From contig JAAYAG010000071.1 in the NCBI GenBank assembly GCA_012719495.1, positions 1 through 50,538 on the forward strand: a stretch of DNA of 50,538 bases, read 5' to 3'. Source of the stretch: Bacteroidales bacterium. GTDB taxonomy: Bacteria; Bacteroidota; Bacteroidia; Bacteroidales; Prolixibacteraceae. The position numbers and the translations under genes were made by a program. The notes below the pieces were generated by a model. The model was not told the DNA's origin and did no database searches. It saw nothing but the letters and a program-made list of their open reading frames with translations. Shown piece after piece: positions 45,101 through 50,538 of this stretch; the stretch's first letter is position 1; the number at the start of each line of letters is the position of its first letter.

Positions 45101-45853
45101 ATGATAAGCAAAAATAAGACCAAGTATATTCAATCTCTTTCGAGGAAAAAAGAAAGGGAGGAACTGGGGATTTTCATCGCTGAAGGCGAGAAACTAATAA
45201 CAGAACTAATTAAAGCTGATTTTTCTATTGACCTTTTGGTGACAAGCTCAGCGGATTTGGCAAAAAAAATGAATCACATAAGTGAGGTCATAATTGGCGA
45301 TGAATCTGAAATGAAAAAAATTAGTTTGCTTAAGACCCCTTCTTCCATCCTGGCAGTTGTCAAAATTCCTGTCAAGAACGCTTTGCCTGACCCACTACCC
45401 GATGACCTGATTATTGCTCTTGATGGCATTCAAGATCCCGGGAATATGGGAACCATTATTAGACTTGCATCTTGGTTTGGAATAAAAAATATTGTCTGCT
45501 CAACTAATTGTGTTGAATGTTTCAACCCCAAAGTAGTGCAGGCAACAATGGGAGCAATTGCACATGTTGAGGTAACTTACACAGAATTAGATTCGTTTAT
45601 TATGCGTGCTCTTAAAGAAAAGCGGACTGTTTATGGAACTTTGCTCGAAGGGCAAAATATCTATACAAGCGACCTTGAAAAAAATGGAATTATTGTTCTG
45701 GGAAATGAAGGCAATGGAATTTCGCCCGATATTGAAAAACTCATCATCAATAGATTGAGTATACCCTCCTTTGGACCAAAGAATAAAACGGTTGAGTCAC
45801 TTAATGTATCAGTAGCGGCAGCAATTGTGTGTTCAGAATTCAGAAGAAGATAA
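45101..45853 (+). CDS. SpoU/TrmH-family RNA 2'-O-methyltransferase
   Basis: Knotted (SPOUT) SAM-dependent methyltransferase of 250 residues acting on rRNA or tRNA ribose. The N-terminal substrate-binding domain covers about 1-95. The three SpoU motifs are IQDPGNMGTIIR near 112 (motif 1, with the catalytic Arg), VLGNEGNGIS near 195 (motif 2) and IPSFGP...SLNVSVAAAI near 225 (motif 3). Compared with IP..G..SLNVS, motif 3 has a few extra residues. It resembles RlmB-like 23S enzymes and the TrmH group; the target is unknown. Its last 21 bp overlap the end of the convergent FAD oxidoreductase gene. Confidence 0.88.
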   Translation: MISKNKTKYIQSLSRKKEREELGIFIAEGEKLITELIKADFSIDLLVTSSADLAKKMNHISEVIIGDESEMKKISLLKTPSSILAVVKIPVKNALPDPLPDDLIIALDGIQDPGNMGTIIRLASWFGIKNIVCSTNCVECFNPKVVQATMGAIAHVEVTYTELDSFIMRALKEKRTVYGTLLEGQNIYTSDLEKNGIIVLGNEGNGISPDIEKLIINRLSIPSFGPKNKTVESLNVSVAAAIVCSEFRRR

Positions 45854-47416
45854 AACTTCAAAACCAAGTTTTTGAGCTATTTTCTCAGCACAACGTTCAC
45901 CATCTACTGCCGAAGAAACAATTCCGCCAGCATAGCCAGCCCCTTCTCCACAAGGATATAAGCCTGAGAATTTCACATGTTCAAGTGTAGTTTCATTCCG
46001 AGGAATGCGAATTGGAGACGATGTTCTTGATTCAACGCCAACAATAATGGCTTCATTGCTCACAAACCCTTTTGCTTTCTTTCCAATAATCTGAAGCCCT
46101 CCCTGTAGCCGTTGCCTAACTTCGGCAGGCAGCCATTGATGCATATCTGAAGATTGAATCCCCGGATGATACGATGTAGATGGCAAACTAGATGAGTGGA
46201 CATTGCGAATAAAATCAGCAACTCGCTGGGCAGGAGCTATCTGAGAGTTATTTGCCTGACGATAACAGTTTTTTTCTATTTCCATTTGAAACTTCAGTCC
46301 GGCAAATTCACGATGATTACTATACCTTTTCAGATCTTCAATCCTGATTTCAACGACCATACCCGAATTTGCCCATTTCCCGTTACGAGCCGATGGTGAC
46401 ATTCCGTTAACAACCAATTCATCAGACGATGTAGCCGCAGGAACAATCATTCCACCCGGACACATACAAAAAGAATACACTCCCCTGCCCGACACTTGTT
46501 CGACAAAACTATAAGAAGCAGGAGGTAAATATTTTCCTCGAACAGGACGTTTATACTGGATTTCGTCGATCAATTGCTGTGGATGCTCAATTCTAACCCC
46601 TACTGCAAAATTTTTCGCTTCCAAATGTATTCCGTTGTCTCGTAACATTTGGTAAACATCTCGGGCTGAATGACCGGTGGCAAGGATAACAGCTTTTGCC
46701 AAAACTTCTTCACCTGAATGTAGTTTTACACCGATTACCTCATCTCCAGATGTTACCAAACCTGACACCCTACTGTTAAAATGAATTTCACCTCCAGCGT
46801 CTAGAATCGTTTTACGCATATTGCACACAACACGTGGCAACACATTAGTTCCAATATGCGGGTGTGCATCGATGAGTATTTCTGGTTGCGCTCCATGAAA
46901 GTAAAAACGTTCGAGAACTCGCGTAATGTCTCCTCTCTTCTTTGATCGTGTGTATAATTTTCCATCAGAAAAAGTTCCGGCACCACCTTCTCCAAAACCA
47001 TAATTCGAATCAGGATTAACGCCTTCGTTCCTATGAATAGATGCGATGTCGCGCTTCCTCTCTGAGACTTCTTTCCCACGCTCAAAAATGATAGGCTTAA
47101 GACCAATCTCTAACAACCTAAGTGCTGCAAAAAGCCCGGCAGGCCCTGCACCAACAATGATCACGGGTTCTGCTTTTGATCCATTTTTATATTCGAAAGA
47201 TATCGATTGGTTATCTGATGGCATTTCGCCTAAAAATACTTCAACACCAACATTGAATTTTATATTTCGGCTACGAGCATCAACAGACTTTCTTACAATG
47301 CGGTAAAAAGTAACATCATCAGCAGGAAGAGACAATGCTTTCGAAATGGCAATTCTAATTGCGTCATCATTTGCAATTTGCCATGGTTCTATTGAAATAT
47401 TTATGAGACGTACCAA
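45833..47416 (-). CDS. COG2509-type FAD-dependent oxidoreductase
   Basis: Uncharacterised FAD-dependent dehydrogenase of 527 residues. An N-terminal alpha/beta extension of about 80 residues (PWQIANDDAIRIAISKAL, YRIVRKSVDAR) precedes the FAD-binding Rossmann motif VGAGPAGLFAALRL near 92. FGEGGAGTFSDGKLYTR near 145, ILATGHSARDVYQML near 247 and YPCGEGAGYAGGIVSSAVDG near 490 are characteristic of the family. The reaction is unknown. Last gene of a minus-strand run behind porT. Its 3' end overlaps the convergent methyltransferase gene by 21 bp, so no terminator lies between them. Confidence 0.9.
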   Translation of the reverse strand: MVRLINISIEPWQIANDDAIRIAISKALSLPADDVTFYRIVRKSVDARSRNIKFNVGVEVFLGEMPSDNQSISFEYKNGSKAEPVIIVGAGPAGLFAALRLLEIGLKPIIFERGKEVSERKRDIASIHRNEGVNPDSNYGFGEGGAGTFSDGKLYTRSKKRGDITRVLERFYFHGAQPEILIDAHPHIGTNVLPRVVCNMRKTILDAGGEIHFNSRVSGLVTSGDEVIGVKLHSGEEVLAKAVILATGHSARDVYQMLRDNGIHLEAKNFAVGVRIEHPQQLIDEIQYKRPVRGKYLPPASYSFVEQVSGRGVYSFCMCPGGMIVPAATSSDELVVNGMSPSARNGKWANSGMVVEIRIEDLKRYSNHREFAGLKFQMEIEKNCYRQANNSQIAPAQRVADFIRNVHSSSLPSTSYHPGIQSSDMHQWLPAEVRQRLQGGLQIIGKKAKGFVSNEAIIVGVESRTSSPIRIPRNETTLEHVKFSGLYPCGEGAGYAGGIVSSAVDGERCAEKIAQKLGFEVLSSSEF

Positions 47417-47438
47417 TGCTGTCTATGTATAGGCTATT

Positions 47439-48203
47439 TTATTCAAAATGAAAACTCAAGGTAATAACATTCGACGTTAATCTCTTAAATATTAGATGAT
47501 ACTGAGGATATTGAGGGAATGAAGGGGGCTTGGAAGAAAGATTGTTCCCAATTCCAAAACTATATTTGAGCTCTGTCGACAACCTGAAGAATTGTAAATA
47601 TAAGTCCCATCCCATCCCTGCTTCAACAGAAAAAACCGCTTTATTTAACTGCAAAAGATTGTCTGTTGCCGATTTTGATATGTCGTAGCGTAAGGCAAGC
47701 CCTGCAATGGTATACGGTCTGTGGTTCACAATTCTTTTCGCTTTATATTTTATCATGAGCGGAAAATCGAGGAAAGTTGCCCGTGAATTGTAATAAGGTT
47801 GATCGCCTTTATCGGCATCATGAATTGGGATGTTATAAACTATCTTACGGTTTCCAAATGATAAGCCCGGAATAAAACGCAAGTCGAGATTTTCAGTTAA
47901 TCGTAAATTTGATACAATCCCCACTGTAAAACCAGGTGTTAACGACGCAATATCGGCACGTATCACACCTCCAACGGAATCAATCTCGTTCCGAAAATTA
48001 TGGATGCTGTCTGGACTATAAAGAGGGTTACCGTAAACTGAAGCATAGTGTTTAAAACCAAAATCAAGGGTATTAATTCCCAGCGTAAAACCAAAATGAA
48101 GGGTACGGTCGTCAAAAGTGGTCAAATTGGGTACTGCACTCCATTGCGCATTGGCTGATCCTAGAAAAAGAATGAGGATAAATAATAATACGCTTTTCTT
48201 CAT
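47439..48203 (-). CDS. porT: PorT, type IX secretion/gliding protein (outer-membrane beta-barrel)
   Basis: Outer-membrane beta-barrel-type protein of 254 residues with a signal peptide ending near SANAQ (residue 19). The frame extends to 48224, but ATG 48203 (MKKSVLL) gives the proper signal-peptide start. Conserved PorT features: HFGFTLGINTLDFGFKHY near 37, PGFTVGIVSNLRLTENLDLRF, and a terminal strand ending SFHFE. PorT is required for type IX secretion in Porphyromonas and gliding flavobacteria. It lies 48 bp downstream of ubiE, an adjacency I recall as common in Bacteroidota. It implies, but does not prove, that the organism has a T9SS. Confidence 0.85.
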   Translation of the reverse strand: MKKSVLLFILILFLGSANAQWSAVPNLTTFDDRTLHFGFTLGINTLDFGFKHYASVYGNPLYSPDSIHNFRNEIDSVGGVIRADIASLTPGFTVGIVSNLRLTENLDLRFIPGLSFGNRKIVYNIPIHDADKGDQPYYNSRATFLDFPLMIKYKAKRIVNHRPYTIAGLALRYDISKSATDNLLQLNKAVFSVEAGMGWDLYLQFFRLSTELKYSFGIGNNLSSKPPSFPQYPQYHLIFKRLTSNVITLSFHFE

Positions 48204-48251
48204 TAGTTTTTCTTTTATTAACACCGAAAATATTGAATTATTGTTGAAGCA

Positions 48252-48971
48252 CTACAACTTCTGTGCAATGTAAATAGATGCAACCTGAAAAGTTAACGGG
48301 ATATATCGACATTTTACAAAACCGTTCTTCTCCAAAACAGCAAGCATATCCTTACCATAAGGAAACTCATTGATCGATTCGGGCAAATAAGAATAAGCCC
48401 TGGGATCTTTTGATATTATCCTTCCAAACAGCGGAAGTATCTTAAACGAATAAAACCGATAGAGTTGTCGGAACGGTAACTTTGTCGGTTGAGAGAATTC
48501 TAGTATAAAAACAGATGACCCATTTTTTATTATACGCTGAATCTCGCTTAAACTCTTATCCAAATCTTCAAAGTTGCGAATACCAAAAGCGACCATAGCC
48601 GCATCGAAAGTGGCATCAGGAAAAGGCATTTTTTCAGCATCTGAAACGATAAGATCAATCGAATCGGTCAACTTCTGATCGGCAACTTTTTGTAATCCAA
48701 CAGAAACCATACCTTCAGAAAGATCAATTCCAGTTACCTTAGAAACGCCCTTATTCACAGCAAGAATTGCCAAATCAGCTGTTCCTGTGGCAATATCGAT
48801 TACATGTGCTGGTTTCTTTTTTAACAGTTCTCTAATAAGTTTCCTTCTCCATGAATAATCTATTCCAAAAGATAAAAAATGGTTCAAAAAATCATAACTC
48901 CCGGCAATTGAATTGAACATTTGCCGAACTTCACTTTTCTTACTTGAAGCTGTTGAATATGGAGTTGCCAA
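48252..48971 (-). CDS. ubiE: Demethylmenaquinone/ubiquinone C-methyltransferase
   Basis: SAM-dependent methyltransferase of 239 residues that makes menaquinone from demethylmenaquinone. It has the UbiE signatures YDFLNHFLSFGIDYSWRRK near 30, SAM motif I VIDIATGTADLA near 58, GIDLSEGMV near 80, FDAAMVAFGIRNFEDL near 120, and the second family motif ILEFSQP near 150. In anaerobic or facultative Bacteroidota it is better called MenG, since only menaquinone is expected. It follows the AIR-synthase-related gene by 10 bp and precedes porT. Confidence 0.94.
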   Translation of the reverse strand: MATPYSTASSKKSEVRQMFNSIAGSYDFLNHFLSFGIDYSWRRKLIRELLKKKPAHVIDIATGTADLAILAVNKGVSKVTGIDLSEGMVSVGLQKVADQKLTDSIDLIVSDAEKMPFPDATFDAAMVAFGIRNFEDLDKSLSEIQRIIKNGSSVFILEFSQPTKLPFRQLYRFYSFKILPLFGRIISKDPRAYSYLPESINEFPYGKDMLAVLEKNGFVKCRYIPLTFQVASIYIAQKL

Positions 48972-48981
48972 AACAAAAAAA

Positions 48982-50028
48982 TTAAATTGATCCTGTCATC
49001 TTATCAATATACCCAAATGATTCATCGTCGATACGAATTTCGCCTTTGGTCACATGCCCCAAGGTAAAGAATGGAACTTGTGAGTCGAACATAAAATCAA
49101 CAAAATCATCTTCCTTATCTTTCGACACACCAACAATAATTCTACCCATTGATTCACCAAATAAGAAAGAATCAGTTCGGACTTCAGCAGCAGTAGTAAT
49201 ATCGAAACCGAGACCATTCAACCAACATGAACGTAATAATGTAAAGAAAACACCTCCTTTAGCAACAGGAGTGGCACTAATTACAAGATCCTTTTCAATT
49301 AAACTATTGACAACATTAACAACCTTTGACTCGAATTCAAGATCGAAATCCGGAAGGGGTGAATCACTAACTCCATGATAAAATTCAAGGTAATCAGAAG
49401 TAGAAATGTCGTCAGAAATATTTCCAATCAGAAAAATATTATTGCTCTTTTGTCTGAAACTGGGACTTATACATTTAAACTCACCCTTTGAATCTTTTTT
49501 CATTGAACCCAACAAGCTGACAATCATAGTAGGAGCATGAGAACCATGCTCACCAAAAAAGTCAAACCGTATTTTTCTATTCGATATTTTAAGATCATAA
49601 GCTCTTGCCGCATTTTCTAGGCCTACTTTAGCGCCGGCTGCAATAAACTGCTCTTTCGAATCACTATAATTTATATGATAAAGCATTGCAGAAACCGCAA
49701 TCGGTTTAGCTCCATAACAAACCATTTTACGAACGGCCCTCGAAACGAGAATTTCTGCTGCTTTTTGAGGGTCACTCTCCAAATGATGATGCAATGCATG
49801 TGTTGTCATTGAAAGTAAGCGGGTACCATCTTCAAGTTCGAAAACCCCAGGCTCTTCTGCATCAGTACCAGAGCTGGACGGATCAGGTACAATGTCTGAA
49901 AAATCATTAAAATAGTTTATCGGAGTAAGGTTTGGGTTAACCATTAATGAATAAATTACCTCCTCAATATTTTCGGGCTCAGGAATCTGGTTGATATCAA
50001 ATTCCATGAATTCGTTTTCTGGTTCCAT
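48982..50028 (-). CDS. AIR-synthase-related protein (PurM/PurL-like half)
   Basis: A 348-residue protein with the two-domain PurM/PurL fold. The N-lobe (about 20-175) has LLSMTTHALHHHLESDPQKAA and VRKMVCYGAKPIAVSAML, matching PurL's GLAMT...ARNVVCSGAKPLAVTD region. The C-lobe (about 190-345) has NNIFLIGNISDDIS, ATPVAKGGVFFTLL and FLFGESMGRIIVGV, equivalent to PurL's L.D.S.GGL and FGE...R..V. The PurL motif NVSLYNE is replaced (DFFGEHGSHAPT), and usual PurL is at least twice as long. It is therefore a divergent single half, perhaps a diverged FGAM-synthase component or a separate enzyme. Activity is uncertain. Confidence 0.75.
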   Translation of the reverse strand: MEPENEFMEFDINQIPEPENIEEVIYSLMVNPNLTPINYFNDFSDIVPDPSSSGTDAEEPGVFELEDGTRLLSMTTHALHHHLESDPQKAAEILVSRAVRKMVCYGAKPIAVSAMLYHINYSDSKEQFIAAGAKVGLENAARAYDLKISNRKIRFDFFGEHGSHAPTMIVSLLGSMKKDSKGEFKCISPSFRQKSNNIFLIGNISDDISTSDYLEFYHGVSDSPLPDFDLEFESKVVNVVNSLIEKDLVISATPVAKGGVFFTLLRSCWLNGLGFDITTAAEVRTDSFLFGESMGRIIVGVSKDKEDDFVDFMFDSQVPFFTLGHVTKGEIRIDDESFGYIDKMTGSI

Positions 50029-50050
50029 AGTATAACTTTTAAATTCATCG

Positions 50051-50058
50051 CAAAGTTA
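50051..50058 (-). promoter_or_regulatory. Probable -7 box (TAACTTTG) for the AIR-synthase-related/ubiE/porT unit
   Basis: Minus-strand TAACTTTG is an exact TAnnTTTG match 22 bp before the start codon; the predicted leader is very short. No clear -33 is visible. The 256-bp divergent gap also holds TTTG-N21-TAATTTCG (50209-50241) on the plus strand, a weak candidate for the dehydrogenase gene. Confidence 0.45.
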
Positions 50059-50284
50059 ATCAAAGCTTTCTATTAACCTGAGTTTGATTTTATTTTTAAA
50101 GTTCATAATAGAATAAAACGCAGTTTTGCAATCCAAATATCTAAATATTAGCAAGCTAAATTGAATAACTTTAACTCAAGGAAACGGTGTTTTACGCAAC
50201 GCGCTTTGTTTGCCACTTGTAAACAGAATTTCCTAATTTCGCATCAAATTAGATACTCACAATTTTTTACAAATACGTACACAA

Positions 50285-50538
50285 ATGAAAACAGCAATAA
50301 TTACCGGCGCAACATCAGGCATTGGGAAAGCTACAGCATTAAAACTTGCTTCAGAAAATTGGAATTTAATAATCACAGGCCGAAGAATAGACCGATTGAC
50401 AATGCTTACTGATGAAATAAAAAGTAATCACCATGTAGATGTATTAGCTTTAAATTTTGATGTAAGAAACCGCGATGAAGTAATTGAAGCATTTGATTCA
50501 CTTCCGGAAAAATGGAGAAAAATTGATCTCTTGGTAAA
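50285..50538 (+). CDS. Short-chain dehydrogenase/reductase (partial, cut by window end)
   Basis: The first 84 codons of an SDR-family oxidoreductase. The N-terminal MKTAIITGATSGIGKATA contains the NAD(P)-binding TGxxxGIG motif. Arg residues follow beta-2 (IITGRRIDRL), which favours NADP. LNFDVRNRDEV supplies the DxR-type adenine-contacting region. It resembles the YdfG/3-hydroxy-acid dehydrogenase group. The catalytic Tyr-Lys lies beyond the window, so substrate class cannot be judged. Confidence 0.88.
   Translation, partial: MKTAIITGATSGIGKATALKLASENWNLIITGRRIDRLTMLTDEIKSNHHVDVLALNFDVRNRDEVIEAFDSLPEKWRKIDLLV

Overview
The window is a chromosomal segment from a member of the Bacteroidota, most likely Bacteroidales/Marinilabiliales-like. 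Evidence: PorT of the type IX secretion apparatus, a lipid-anchored TamA-like Omp85 protein (TamL), Bacteroidota-typical families (DUF2723, DUF6427, DUF4491, and DUF3467 next to rpoC), promoters of the TTTG-N19-TAnnTTTG type, moderately AT-rich DNA, and the order rpsU-xer-hpf-tRNAs-tuf-secE-nusG-rplKAJL-rpoBC. I see no prophage, IS element, CRISPR array or rRNA. Most of the window is core genome.

Layout. 1-485: spacer with a truncated transporter remnant and phased direct repeats. 486-4542 (+): TrkH potassium transporter with a KdpD-like kinase and KdpE-like regulator, then a small membrane protein. 4552-6739 (-): nitroreductase and PhoH. 6874-12799 (+): folC, an AlbA_2/Schlafen-type protein, a secreted alkaline phosphatase and an MMPL/RND exporter. 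12811-13829 (-): LysE-type exporter and a Nudix hydrolase. 14017-21782 (+): a DUF2723 multi-membrane protein, a NodB-type deacetylase, purD, DUF6427 and a NodU-family carbamoyltransferase, with the last two overlapping. 21887-25327 (-): sodium-pumping oxaloacetate decarboxylase (oadG-oadA-oadB).

25626-40387 (-) is the information-processing superoperon. Read in its own direction it is rpsU-xer-hpf, a promoter, tRNA-Tyr/Gly/Thr-tuf, a hairpin, a tRNA-like element, secE-nusG-rplK-rplA-rplJ-rplL, an attenuator-like hairpin, rpoB-rpoC-DUF3467, and an intrinsic terminator. After it come a helix-hairpin-helix protein (-), class II aldolase (+), TamL (-), a SpoU-type methyltransferase (+), and a minus-strand cluster of an AIR-synthase-related protein, UbiE/MenG, PorT and a COG2509 FAD oxidoreductase. 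A short-chain dehydrogenase is cut by the right end.

The most unusual element is a 51-nt tRNA-like sequence between tuf and secE. It has a perfect 7-bp acceptor stem and a perfect T-arm, a plausible D-arm, and no anticodon arm. From memory, Bacteroides carries tRNA-Trp at this position. The element may be a relic, a processing signal or an EF-Tu-binding regulatory RNA. Also worth a second look are the strong rplL-rpoB hairpin, the rpsU-xer stem that ends at the xer start codon, the Trk/Kdp hybrid potassium locus with phased upstream repeats, the carbamoyltransferase coupled to a membrane protein, and a divergent PurL-like half protein.
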